64,000 nucleotides of DNA from Tillus elongatus (Eukaryota; Arthropoda; Insecta; Coleoptera; Cleridae), in the NCBI GenBank assembly GCA_964006375.1, contig OZ023267.1, positions 31,477,094 to 31,541,093 on the forward strand, read 5' to 3'. Below the pieces are notes generated by a model. That model was not told the origin of the DNA. It did no database searches and was given only the letters and a program-made list of their open reading frames with translations. The position numbers were made by a program, and so were the translations under genes. Positions within the stretch are counted from its first letter, which is position 1, and each line of letters opens with the position of its first letter. Shown piece after piece: positions 27,796 through 37,245 of this stretch.

Positions 27796-28269
27796 GTTTT
27801 AGCTACGTTGCCAAATATGTTATGCTTTAGTATTCTTTGTTTCCTTCGCATTCCTACAGTTTTGTAATTATTGTAAATATAAAACAAATAGTTTTAAACT
27901 TTAAACATATGTATTGAATATTATAACTATTATAATACCTAATAAAATTATAATCAAACTGTATTTTCAGAATAAAATGAAAAAGAGCTTGTAATAAGTA
28001 TTTTCTATGCACATAGTTTTTCAAGAACCTGCAGATTATGAATTAAAGTCTTGCGTTAAAAATATTTTTGTTCTTAACTTAGGAAACAGTCGAGAAGCAG
28101 AAATCAGCAAACTTCTTAAATATAATAAGACAAAATTCAATTAGACATTAAAAAAAAAGAAATGTCAAGATGGTTGGATACGACGGCGTCCAGGGATCAC
28201 GTTAATAAATTATTTTCTAATAATTATGAGATAAAGAAGTTATAATTATGACATAAAAAGTAGAATTCT

Positions 28270-28345
28270 GTGATAGAAACTCAGAATTGTGACAAGTCAG
28301 AATTCTGAGATAAAAAAGTAAGAATTCTGAAGCAAAAAGTCAGAA
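28270..28345. repeat. Short tandem array of GAATTCTGA-type units
   Basis: AGAATTCTG units recur with TAAAAAGT spacers. The array is flanked by direct copies of TACGACGGCGTCCAGG (about 28,178) and TACGACAGCGTCCAGG (about 28,363). Confidence 0.5.
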
Positions 28346-28580
28346 TTATTCGAGACTTTTATACGACAGCGTCCAGGTGGTGCCACTTGCAAAACGTTTA
28401 CCTATTGACTATTGATGTGTAATTAGGTAGGTAGCTCTACCTGTGCCGGTTTTAGAGTCAGTTGATGGTGTTTACAAACTCAAAGGTAAGAAAATTGGTT
28501 TATTGACTATTATTCTCCTGGTGTTAATAGAATAGAACCTCGGTTGATGTTAATGTTACAGTTTCTACTGAAAAAGTGAA

Positions 28581-28659
28581 AGGAGAACCCTGGGATCGAA
28601 CCCAGTACCCTTCGGTACAGAGGCACACGTGCTTACCTCTGAACCACCGATGCTCTACC
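28581..28659 (-). tRNA. tRNA-like sequence, probably a degenerate gene or SINE head
   Basis: On the minus strand there is a D-arm/box A-like GGTTCAGAGGTAAGCAC and a T-arm CTGGGTTCGATCCCAG whose 5-bp stem is perfect and which holds a box B-like GGTTCGATCC. The T loop is one base short and I could not pair a full acceptor stem. I therefore call it tRNA-like rather than a functional tRNA. Confidence 0.4.
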
Positions 28660-29960
28660 TAAGTAGGTGTGCAATAGAAAGTGGTCACGTCTACTATTTT
28701 ATTGTAGTTAGATTACTTTAACTTCAATACCAAAGTTTAAATCCATTTCATTCAAGTTAAGCCGAATATGAAAATTTAAAATGTGCCTACTGTGCATTAT
28801 TTTTATTCCTTGTCTATATATTAGTCAATAGTCAATCTGCCTTGTTAGAGAAGTTATTTATTTCACATTGTTCATTAATTCAATAAATTTTGTCCAGATT
28901 TGTTTTTAATTGAATTATTCATTGAATAGGGTACGTAAACTGTTTAAATATAGCTTGCAATGAAGATGCATGTTTAAATATGCATCTTTCACGAAAGCGA
29001 GTATACCTAATTTAGAAGAAATCAGCAATAATTTGATTTCTAATTTCTAGTAAAGTAGCATACAGAAAACCCGTATATTAAATTTAAAGGAATCTACAAA
29101 GCTTTGCATTTATGTAAAAATCTACCGGTTTTGTGCGCCATCTACCGAAAAGTAGCTAGTGTAAGATCTACCGATTTTATGCGTCATCTACCCAAAAAAT
29201 GGGTATTTTCCCCCTAAATAAAGGACTGTCGGGGTTAATATCACTTGGAAGTCACATGTCGTGTATAGCATTCTTCAGCCACGTCAAGTGTCCAAACTGT
29301 TCAATCAGACACGTAACGTTAAGTTGGGACACCCGTTACGTATTCGTTTTCCTGAAGTATCAGCATACTATAATGAAAGTTGTTCAAACAAAAATTGATT
29401 AAATTGATCTGTATCTACTTTATACTTTTTTATATCTTTACTCCCCCATCTTACAATACTAAAAACAATCGATGTCATTAACGCTCTTTGATTTATTGGG
29501 TAGAATGAGCCATACTATTGACTATCATTACAATGTTCATTTTAGTTGAAATTCAGAGCAAACAATCTTCTTTGTTTCTTTATTATGGCTTATGTATGTT
29601 AATACGCCAAATTGACAATAACTGGTTTATTTGTACAATCAGAATTTCATAAAGATTAAAAACATAAAAAAAATTGACAGATCAAATTTGTTTAGAATTT
29701 AAGTAGTTTGTTACTTTGTTAGTTAAAAGTAAAAGTTCAGAATAATAATAATTGACATTTGATATAGGCATTATCTTCACACCATCTAACGATAAATAGT
29801 AGAACTTCAATTATTTAATTAAACTATGATAACATTTTGTACGTCAGTTCATGATTCTGAGTACCCAGAGTGAGCAAAGTTTGGAAGGGGGGTTAGGGAT
29901 TATGTATACTTTTTTTCGTTAACGTCGGCCTATTTCCGCGACTATGGCCATTCACCGACG
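28660..29960. other. AT-rich DNA without a recognisable gene
   Basis: No supported feature. Confidence 0.4.
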
Positions 29961-29966
29961 CCACTA

Positions 29967-30596
29967 CTCAACTATAATTATAGGTTGAGTTCACTGTGTA
30001 CAAGTTCCCATTGCAACATAAGCTTTGTTAACATGGGCCGAGTTTACTATACGCCAGCAGCTGAGTTTAAGCGCTCATCTGCTGACTACCGAAACGTTTT
30101 AGCGGTTGGAGACAGATAAACGCAATCTTGACTTCAAACACTATTTTGTAAAGTTTGTTCTTCATTCCCCGCTTCATAAAATTGGCAACAGTTGAGTTCC
30201 AGAAGAGACACAGCGGGATTGGTGAACGCATTTTGTTGACACAACTATTCAACTGTTGGCGCCTAGTGAACTCAGCCAATCTGCCGTTTATTGGTGTATA
30301 ATAATATATATTTAAACAAAAACACATATCGACGCAGACGGTTGCACCCTAATCAAATATTATTAAAAGTCGTTTACGTTAATACTCTCTGTTCTAATCG
30401 TAAGTCATGTCGTAATCGTACATCCTAACGGGCAACTAATAACTAACCAATCAAAGAACGTCAAAGAACTAACCAATCAAAGAGCGCCATCTGTCAATGG
30501 GATAGATGAAAACAAGAAAAACAGGAATTTATTACTATTTTCGGTAAATCTACAGCGAAGTTTTTTAGAAATCTGTTATAATGAATCATGTGTCCA
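29967..30596 (+). repeat. Target repeat copy A, left part
   Basis: This is collinear with 43,609-44,180 (shared CAACTATAATTATAGGTTGA, GGTTGGAGACAGATAAACGC, CATCCTAACGGGCAACTAAT). It stops at TGTCCA (30,591-30,596), where the Polinton-like element begins, and resumes at 41,342. Confidence 0.9.
30591..30596. repeat. Target-site duplication, left (TGTCCA)
   Basis: The same six bases follow the right end at 41,342-41,347. The uninterrupted copy at 44,161-44,200 contains a single TGTCCA in the context AATTAGTTGTCCAGAATAGC. Confidence 0.9.
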
Positions 30597-30636
30597 AGTA
30601 GGTATTGCGACACTTGGGACAGACAGGAAGTGACGT

Positions 30637-30712
30637 CACGGCGCCGGCGCCTAGCCACGCCCCGGCGCCTAGCCCCGGCGCCAGCCCCGGCGCCCAGCCA
30701 CGCCCCCCAAGA
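30637..30712 (+). repeat. GC-rich GGCGCC tandem repeats in the left terminal repeat
   Basis: Short units of CCCGGCGCCTAGCC/CCAGCCCCGGCG type recur four to five times. They are conspicuous in otherwise AT-rich DNA and have a mirrored, rearranged counterpart at 41,208-41,302. Confidence 0.85.
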
Positions 30713-30831
30713 TGGCGTCCAAGATGGATTCCAATGTATTCTAAGGTCATTGACCTGTCTAGGAAACTTTGGCCAGGTCGTCTCCAAGATCTTATTTTTC
30801 AGTGGTTATCTTGCTCGAGGCATTTAATATC

Positions 30832-30863
30832 CTGGCCAGACAGTGACGTCACTGTCTGGCCAG
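30832..30863. promoter_or_regulatory. 32-bp perfect palindrome centred on TGACGTCA
   Basis: CTGGCCAGACAGTGAC is followed at once by its reverse complement. The centre is a full cAMP-response-element consensus. A second TGACGTCA lies at about 30,631. The same pair occurs in the right terminal repeat. A regulatory role is inferred. Confidence 0.7.
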
Positions 30864-30935
30864 ACAGTCACATGCAAACATTTCAAAGTGTCTAACCTAT
30901 TACTTCAAATTATTATATTTTGAAAAAAACCATTT

Positions 30936-31008
30936 GGCGCAGGTGAGTTTCGAACCCCGGGCACTCAGATGGGAGGCAACGATGCTACCCGTTGAGCTAA
31001 GCAGACGC
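30936..31008 (-). tRNA. tRNA-like 73-nt sequence in the left terminal repeat
   Basis: On the minus strand it starts GCGTCTGCTTAGCTCAACGG, with a box A-like TAGCTCAACGGG. It has CTCCCAT at the anticodon-loop position (would be CCC, Gly), a box B-like GGTTCGAAACT and a ...CCTGCGCC end. The length is exactly tRNA-like and five of seven acceptor pairs can form, but the T-arm and D-arm stems are poor. It is likely a decayed tRNA or a tRNA-mimicking pol III promoter. Confidence 0.45.
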
Positions 31009-31678
31009 TTGTTAATTTATTGTTTTAGGCTAGTATATATATACGACTTTTAATTACAAACAAACCATACATGTAACATAATTAAAGTTTTTGTTATTAT
31101 TAGACAAATGGATGATTTACAAAATAATAATTAATATTAGAGGCGAAACCAAAACGGAGGAACTAAAATGGCGGAATAAAAAATGGCGGAATGAAAGATG
31201 GAAGCCTGTGATACCTTAAGCTGACATTATAAAAAATGGCGGCTTTCGTTCTTAAAGATGGTGCCTTTCGCTGATAAAGAATGGCGGCTTTCGTTCTTAA
31301 AGATGGTGCCTTTTGCTGATAAAGATGGTTGAAGACTCCATTATTTAAAGTTACGTCACCCCAACCTTTAGAGCCGACAAATGAGAGTGAGGTTGATAAG
31401 CGAGAATAATGGTATTGGTCGAAGACTCCATGATTGAAAGTTACGCCCCCCATTAAAACAAACCATTCATAAAGCTTTTGTTATTAGACATAACCAAATA
31501 TCGGAGAGACAATAGAGGTCGCTGGCAAAACAAAAGAAGCTCAGAAACAAAATGGACAACAGGTTCAACTCTTAAGCTTAGAAACAATGGTTGGTTACAG
31601 GTTCAATTCCTTTCTACCACGTGTTTAGTGTCATGTTACTCGTCTAAGTAAGCAGAATTAAAAAATGGCGACTAAAAT

Positions 31679-32670
31679 GAGATAAAAAACTTAAAACCCT
31701 TATCGCGGAAGATCCGTGAGACGTACGCAGGAACCAATACATGCACGGTGTTAAGGAGGCCAAATCAAATTGGAATATACAATAAAATGGCCACTTCCGG
31801 TCTAAAACTTTAAATCGTTATATCTTTTCAACGGAAAGTGATAGAAATGAACTATCTTCAAAAAAATGTATGTTTCATAACAAGGTCTACAAGAAACTGA
31901 GATAAAAAACTTTAAACCCTTATCGCGGAAGATCCGTGAGATGTACGATAGAACCAACACATGCACGGTGTTAAGGAGGCCAAATCAAATTGGAATATAC
32001 AATAAAATGGCCACTTCCGGTCTAAACTTTAAATCGTTATATCTTTTCAACGGAAAGTGATAGAAAGGAACCGACTTCAAAAATGTATGTTTCGTAACAA
32101 GGTCTACAAGAAACTGAGATAAAAACTTTAAACCCTTATCGCGGAAGATCCGTGAGATGTACGATGGAACCAATACATGCACGGTGTTAAGGAGGCCAAA
32201 TCAAATTGGAATATACAATAAAATGGCCACTTCCGGTCTAAACTTTAAATCCTTGTATCTTTTCAACGGAAAGTGATAGAAAGGAACCGACTTTAAAAAT
32301 GTATGTTTCGTAACAAGGTCTACAAGAAACTGAGATAAAAAACTTCAAACCCTTATCGCGGAAGATCCGTGAGATGTACGATAGAACCAATACATGCACG
32401 GTGTTAAGGAGGCCAAATCAAAGTGGAATATACAATAAAATGGCCACTTCCGGTCTAAACTTTAAATCGTTATATCTTTTCAATGGAAAGTGATAGAAAG
32501 GAACTATCTTCAAAAATGTATGTTTCGTAACAAGCTCTACAAGAAACTGAGATAAAAAACTTCAAACCCTTATCGCGGAAGATCCGTGAGATGTACGATA
32601 GAACCAATACATACACGCTGTTCAGCAAAGCAAACTCTATAAGCATATTCAATAAAAATGTTACTTCCGG
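31679..32670 (+). repeat. About 217-bp tandem repeat, five units
   Basis: Units begin with GAGATAAAAAACTT at 31,679, 31,899, 32,116, 32,332 and 32,549 (spacing 216-220). Each holds CCCTTATCGCGGAAGATCCG, ACATGCACGGTGTTAAGGAG and AAAATGGCCACTTCCGGTCT. The last unit is diverged and ends about 32,670. It lies between the left terminal repeat and the capsid gene and is non-coding. Confidence 0.95.
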
Positions 32671-32674
32671 TAGA

Positions 32675-33180
32675 CACTTCCGGTATAGCTATTCTTAGAG
32701 CTACATACATGTGTGACACATCAAAATAATCGTCTTGTTGAACAGAAGAAATATAATATTTAAGTAAGTTAGAACAAGCTGTATTAACACCTAAAACCAA
32801 CACACACTCTCTTGTACAGGCTGATTACCCTGCCATCCAATTGTTAGTAAGGTTATGTTTGTATTTGTTATTTGAATACAAACAGACATAATAAGAAGAG
32901 TGTACTTACATACAGCAAGACACGTCATCCTTGTTTCACGACTTAACACATACTGAACAAGTGTCTCTCTCTCTCTTGTATTGAGGAAACAAACTGATGT
33001 AAGAGAGAGGGGGTCTTACAAAGGATAAACAACGTTTTTTACAGTTGTTAACCTTACAGAAAGGGGTTAATAAAAATGCAACAAAATAAAAATAAAACAA
33101 CTGATTTACATACAATAAAAATTTATTAGGATTAATTAAGTTGTACATATTGATACATAAATGACATACATAAATGACAT
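32675..33180. other. Spacer before the capsid gene
   Basis: No gene is seen. TTTATT at about 33,121 on this strand gives an AATAAA signal on the minus strand, about 65 bp past the capsid stop, a plausible poly(A) signal for the leftward genes. Confidence 0.5.
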
Positions 33181-33187
33181 ACTATTA

Positions 33188-34393
33188 TTACATAATGGCT
33201 CTAACGATACCCGTTAGAGGTTTATATTCCATTACACTGTCATGAATAACCAAACAATAAACACGAGTATTTTTTGGGAAGTTGGCGTGACTCATGAACT
33301 CCACCTTAATGTCCACCGTTGAAGACTTGATTGACTCGTTCTGGTGCTGACAGTCAATCACAAATAGAGCTCTGTCTTTAAACTCGTCATAATTCAAGAT
33401 AGGCTCCGACATGTTTTTATAACAGAAGTTTTTTTGAAAATCTGTATACATGTTATAGGCTTCTGCATATTTCGATTTCTCAAAATCCATATTCATAGAT
33501 TCATAAGGGTAGCATTCTAAATTTAGAAACACTCTGAGGTCCAACATACCAATGTTATCGAAATAGTCTGACCTCTTCTTCACGTTATCCTTACGATCTG
33601 TTTGAAATGCTATAATCACATATCGAGGTCTTTACAAGTTGGTTGCAGTTTTAACAGCCCACACATCTCTGTTGATATCTCTGAGTGCTGGTAACTCATA
33701 TATGTCCCATTTGCGGTATGCGAGAAATATAGAGGTGTCTTTGGCTATTTTATCCATCAGTTCCAATTTCATTTTATCATTGGGAAATACATGTTTTACC
33801 TTTAAAAACATATTGGTTACGGTAATTTTTGCTCGTGCCGTACCTGTGCTGTAATAGCCGTTGGAATCGTTTCGACTTCTTGTAAAGCGGAAAGTATGTT
33901 TGCCACAGAGAACTCCTTTGAAATGATGAAAGAAACTGAAGAGGAACCAGACAGGTATGAGCATGTGAAACTTGTTATCATTTAAGGTGATGTGCTCCGA
34001 CGACACATTCAGACCGGCGTTGCTAAGAGATTGGGCTTCATTCTTACTGAACGATAGCAGACTTTTGATGATGGTTGTGGTGTATGGGTCTCGCACTCGT
34101 TCCACTTCCTTGTTATTTAACTCATAGGTCATTGATTCAAACAGAGCTGCTCCTCCATTATTTGACAGATAACAAGCACCAGTGGCATTTTGGATTGCTA
34201 CAGGTTCCAGAGCACCTTCGATTATTAGAGCTGACTCGGCCAGACATACGAACGCATCTTGTTGGTTGATGGCTATTTCAATTTCATCGCTGTTACCAAA
34301 CGATTTAGTTGGTGAATAGTAAGAACGCAGCTCTTCTCGATCGATGCCATCATCAAACACGGGTTCTTTGAATATTTCTAGTTTTGACGACAT
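33188..34393 (-). pseudogene. Major capsid protein, double-jelly-roll type (F54H12.2-like), with one in-frame stop
   Basis: Two frames that are in phase with each other on the minus strand form one gene of about 400 codons. The first starts at ATG 34,393 (MSSKLEIFKEPVFDDG) and stops at TAA 33,634-33,632. The second continues directly as RPRYVIIAFQTDRKDNV and ends at 33,188. No shift is needed, so the gene differs from an intact one by a single nonsense codon. It resembles the family of uncharacterised proteins around nematode F54H12.2 that accompany Polinton-like elements and are thought to be their capsid subunit. It lies downstream of the penton-like gene, as is usual. The first frame could be extended upstream to 34,486, but that part is not family-like. 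Read-through or a sequencing error are alternatives to true inactivation. Confidence 0.8.
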
Positions 34394-34515
34394 GATAACC
34401 CAGGCTTTGCAGGAACTCAATATTATCGGGACGAAGCGTACCCTTTGACGTGTCTGACTCAACTGAATTTGATGTGGTAGATGCACTTGCTTTTATATCC
34501 TTGAAGACCAACATA

Positions 34516-35226
34516 CTAAGCAACTTTTATAAGTTTTAAGCGAACAGACACCTCTTCACCTTGAAAGTTGACAGGAACTGAATCTTGGTCGACGATGTCG
34601 ATGCTTATATTGGAAATCTCTTGCTTGTTCACCGGCAAGTAAATTAAATTTTTAGGTTCTATGTCGATTGCGTAGCCAGGATCAACCATCGGAGCAAACT
34701 CATACAGCGTATGTGAGGGTTGTCCGTTATAATAGGAACCAGACACAATATTGGTTTCGATGCGAATCTGTCTAACATCCACTATATCAACAGGTAAATC
34801 AGATTCATAAAAGGTGTCCGGCTGAAGAACTTGTTTTGAAAAGCCCAACATTCGCCCAATCGAACCATCAAATTCAAAACTGACATTTGTATAACACTTT
34901 AGTCTACATTTGATGGTGTTCGGATTAGGTCTCAGAATCAGAGCCTGTTGCTTTTGTTCGTGTGTTGCTGTAGCACCAACAAGTTCATTTTGAAGTAACT
35001 CTTCCAAGTGTGTTATTTCATAAGCACCGGTGGGTATCGTGATGGTTCGCCAACCGGTTCCTTCTTTTACATGAAATTTGTTTTTACCTTCATAGATGTT
35101 GGGTATGTTGTTGTAGGTGTGAAAGCCTATCAAGGCAACAGCATAATTACCATCCAAAACAATTGGTGGATGGTAGTCTGACGACAGATGGGAGCTGCGG
35201 TCTTTCAACACAAAGGTGTGCGCCAT
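34516..35226 (-). CDS. Penton-like minor capsid protein
   Basis: An intact 236-codon gene starting MAHTFVLKDRSSHL. The body is rich in beta-strand-like segments. Conserved-looking stretches are NYAVALIGFHTYNNIPNI near the N-terminus (about residues 27-45), GRMLGFSKQVL in the middle and VDVRQIRIETNIVSGSYYNG followed by HTLYEFAP and IYLPVN toward the C-terminus. In Polinton/adintovirus-type elements a protein of this kind sits beside the capsid gene and is taken to be the single-jelly-roll vertex (penton) protein. Here it lies immediately upstream of the capsid gene with a 120-bp gap and downstream of the protease, all leftward. Assignment is by motif style and gene order; the jelly-roll fold itself is inferred. 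Confidence 0.7.
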   Translation of the reverse strand: MAHTFVLKDRSSHLSSDYHPPIVLDGNYAVALIGFHTYNNIPNIYEGKNKFHVKEGTGWRTITIPTGAYEITHLEELLQNELVGATATHEQKQQALILRPNPNTIKCRLKCYTNVSFEFDGSIGRMLGFSKQVLQPDTFYESDLPVDIVDVRQIRIETNIVSGSYYNGQPSHTLYEFAPMVDPGYAIDIEPKNLIYLPVNKQEISNISIDIVDQDSVPVNFQGEEVSVRLKLIKVA

Positions 35227-35242
35227 GACTGATACACACAGG

Positions 35243-35695
35243 CTACTGTTTAAGGCTTTTATTTAAAAATTTTAAACATAAGTGACCACAATTATAAGTA
35301 TTATATTTCTGATACACATCATGATTGTACATTAGAGTAGAGTCTTTAAGGTAACGCTGCAGCTCAACTGGTGGCTTCAAGTTTCCATATGAGTCAAAGT
35401 ACACGGCTGTGTCACCACGTTTCTTAACTGCAACCCAATGACTGCCAGGTTCCTTGTTTGTTTGCAAATTCATGATAAGTGATTCATTCTTGCATGGCCC
35501 ATTCGATGGCAAAGTATCTCGCATGTATACACCTCTAAAATATGGAATTTTCATTTTACCAGCAAATTTCATAAGGTCTTCATTTGTTAGAGGTCTTGCT
35601 GGTAAACATCTTACTCGTTTTTTGGTTTCTGCAGATACAACCCATAACCGGAGCGCTGTTTCTTGAGATACATGCCTTTGCCCAGTCTCTTGCAT
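35243..35695 (-). CDS. Adenain-like cysteine protease
   Basis: A frame of 150 codons. The protease core runs from about residue 36 (LTNEDLMKFAGKM) to the end. FRGVYMRDTLPS is followed by GSHWVAVKKRGDTAVYFDSY, giving the catalytic His (residue 86) and acidic residue (Asp 101). NTYNCGHLCLKFL gives the nucleophile Cys (136 or 140). This His-Asp-Cys order and spacing is that of adenovirus-type maturation proteases, found in Polintons, which cleave capsid and core proteins during assembly. The first 28 codons overlap the core-protein gene by 85 bases in another frame and do not look protease-like. The true start may therefore be internal, or the protein may be made from a shared transcript. The ATG at 35,695 is the only upstream start. 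Confidence 0.85.
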   Translation of the reverse strand: MQETGQRHVSQETALRLWVVSAETKKRVRCLPARPLTNEDLMKFAGKMKIPYFRGVYMRDTLPSNGPCKNESLIMNLQTNKEPGSHWVAVKKRGDTAVYFDSYGNLKPPVELQRYLKDSTLMYNHDVYQKYNTYNCGHLCLKFLNKSLKQ

Positions 35696-36123
35696 TTTGG
35701 CTTAAATTTCAAGCCACTCCCTCTCCTACCCATCGCGATGGCTTCCATTGTTTTGTTGTGCCGTTCTTCCTCCTCTAGTTTCTGTTTCGCAGACTTGGCA
35801 TCGTTCACGGCTTTGGCAATACCTGCAGCACCACCACCCAGAGCTCCTAGTGCTGACAGCCCACCAAATATCAGAGGCAACAGCGGAAGGAAGCCTCCAC
35901 TTTTAGGTATTGGAATAACTCGAGGTTTCTGCACATTCTTACGTCCACCAATGTTTCTAACGATTGTATGAGCTATATCAAATACGGCGTTCGCTGTTGG
36001 AATAAGATTTCTATCTTTTATAACTTCCTCAATCAGACTTAGTATGTTTTTAAAGGGAACCTTCTTCTTTGGCTTCGAGTTGATTACATAAAACCCCTCA
36101 TCAAGTTTTCTGTTAACTTTCAT
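35611..36123 (-). CDS. pX/pVI-like basic core protein
   Basis: Starting at MKVNRKLDEGFYVIN (an upstream in-frame ATG exists at 36,144). It has a basic N-terminal third (SKPKKKVPFKN), a central Gly/Ala/Leu-rich hydrophobic stretch (GGFLPLLPLIFGGLSALGAL) and a charged helix (NDAKSAKQKLEEEERHNKTM). The C-terminus is very basic, with repeated short Gly-Tyr-Leu motifs (KGMYLKKQRSGYGLYLQKP). Proteins with this layout precede the protease in Polinton/adintovirus-like elements and resemble adenovirus core or membrane-lytic precursors. IFGG|L and LGGG|A in the hydrophobic stretch fit the general adenain cleavage pattern, suggesting it is a substrate of the next gene. It is the first gene of the leftward cluster. 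Confidence 0.7.
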   Translation of the reverse strand: MKVNRKLDEGFYVINSKPKKKVPFKNILSLIEEVIKDRNLIPTANAVFDIAHTIVRNIGGRKNVQKPRVIPIPKSGGFLPLLPLIFGGLSALGALGGGAAGIAKAVNDAKSAKQKLEEEERHNKTMEAIAMGRRGSGLKFKPKCKRLGKGMYLKKQRSGYGLYLQKPKNE

Positions 36124-36144
36124 GGTGTTTGTAACGCCCCGCAA

Positions 36145-36281
36145 CGTTTCAGCAAAACCTGTATCTGTCTTTGTTAATAACAGCCCTCACTCTGTGACAC
36201 CAACATGCATACTGACTGGGTGTCTCACTTGCATACATATATATACACACCCAAATAAAATATAGTTTAGTTTAAGTTAAG
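36145..36281. promoter_or_regulatory. Divergent promoter region
   Basis: This is the only gap between the leftward structural cluster and the rightward ATPase cluster. It contains CATATATATACACACCC and AAATAAAATATAG about 45 and 25 bases before the ATPase ATG, either of which could serve as a TATA-like element. No further operator-like symmetry is obvious. Confidence 0.5.
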
Positions 36282-36977
36282 ATGCGTACCAGCAAACACG
36301 CTTCTGCCTTACCCATTACAAATATAGACGATGTTGTTACGGACACAGCTCAACAACAACTGAGGCATGGTCCTCTCTTTCCAAACACCGTTCGCTGTAT
36401 CATATGTGGTTCCAGTGGGTGTGGTAAAACTAATGTCATGCTGAGTTTGTTGTTTGAAGCAAACGGTTTAAAATTTGATAACGTGTATGTGTATTCAAAG
36501 TCTCTGTATCAACCGAAATACAAGATGTTAAAGGAGGTGATGAATGCAACAAAAGGTGTTGGTTACTATCCTTATAGAGAAAACGATGAAATATTAGATC
36601 CGGCAGATGCCAAGGACAACTCTGTGTTTATATTTGATGATGTAGCTTGTGACAAACAAGATAAAATAAGAGCATACTTCAGTATGGGCAGACATAAGAA
36701 TATTTATTCATTCTATCTCTGTCAAACATATACACGAATACCCAAACATCTGGTACGTGACAACACCAATGTTATTGTGTTATTCAAGCAAGATGAAACC
36801 AATTTAAAACATGTGTACGACGATCATGTGACCACCGATATGGACTTTAAACAATTTAAAACTATCTGCCACCAATGCTGGAAAGATAATAAGTATGGTG
36901 TGTTGGTGATTGTGAAGGAAAACGATGTACACAAAGGTCGATATAGAAAAGGATTCGATAGATATATATTATTCTAA
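36282..36977 (+). CDS. FtsK/HerA-type DNA-packaging ATPase
   Basis: An intact 231-codon gene. Walker A GSSGCGKT lies at residues 43-50 and Walker B FIFDD at about 116-120. A polar segment CQTYTRIPKHLVRDN (about 147-161) is typical of the sensor/arginine region of A32-like packaging ATPases. The family couples ATP hydrolysis to pumping of the genome into a preformed capsid and is a hallmark of Polintons, virophages and large DNA viruses with double-jelly-roll capsids. It opens the rightward gene cluster and is followed by an unusual 13-bp tandem array. All catalytic residues I can identify are kept, so the gene may still code for an active enzyme. Confidence 0.9.
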   Translation: MRTSKHASALPITNIDDVVTDTAQQQLRHGPLFPNTVRCIICGSSGCGKTNVMLSLLFEANGLKFDNVYVYSKSLYQPKYKMLKEVMNATKGVGYYPYRENDEILDPADAKDNSVFIFDDVACDKQDKIRAYFSMGRHKNIYSFYLCQTYTRIPKHLVRDNTNVIVLFKQDETNLKHVYDDHVTTDMDFKQFKTICHQCWKDNKYGVLVIVKENDVHKGRYRKGFDRYILF

Positions 36978-37004
36978 CAAACGATGATAGACAGGACAGT
37001 CAGC

Positions 37005-37206
37005 TGTCTAACACAGGTGTCTAACACAGATGTCATACAGGTGTCTAACACAGCTGTCTAACACAGCTGTCTAACACAGCTGTCTAACACAGCTGTCTAA
37101 CACAGCTGTCTAACACAGCTGTCTAACACAGCTGTCTAACACAGCTGTCTAACACAGCTGTCTAACACAGCTGTCTAACACAGCTGTCTAACACAGCTGT
37201 CTAACA
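37005..37206 (+). repeat. 13-bp tandem array, CAGCTGTCTAACA
   Basis: Twelve perfect consecutive copies run from 37,051 to about 37,206, preceded by several diverged copies (CAGGTGTCTAACA, CAGATGTCATACA). Every unit contains the E-box palindrome CAGCTG. It fills nearly the whole gap between the ATPase and the next gene. Confidence 0.97.
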
Positions 37207-37245
37207 AGACAGCCAGACATCGTGATAAATAAGAAGGCATGTACC

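Larger units (their letters stand above)
30597..31555 (+). repeat. Left inverted terminal repeat of the element
   Basis: It matches the reverse complement of 40,560-41,341. The strongest match runs to about 31,350, after which matching blocks (AGAGGTCG...AACAAAAGAAG) continue to about 31,555. The left repeat carries an extra tandem copy of an ATGGCGGCTTTCGTTCTTAA unit and about 160 bp missing from the right one. It contains GC-rich tandem repeats, TGACGTCA palindromes and a tRNA-like sequence. Confidence 0.9.

Noticed and set aside
30494..30895. Ala/Pro/Arg-rich frames over the left terminal repeat (and 41,054-41,384 on the right)
   Set aside because: Produced by the GGCGCC tandem repeats; similar frames occur on both strands.
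31985..32803. Repeated short minus-strand frames in the 217-bp array
   Set aside because: They are the same tandem unit translated repeatedly, with no protein-like conservation.
37005..37206. CRISPR array
   Set aside because: The 13-bp units are directly adjacent with no spacers, in a eukaryotic context.
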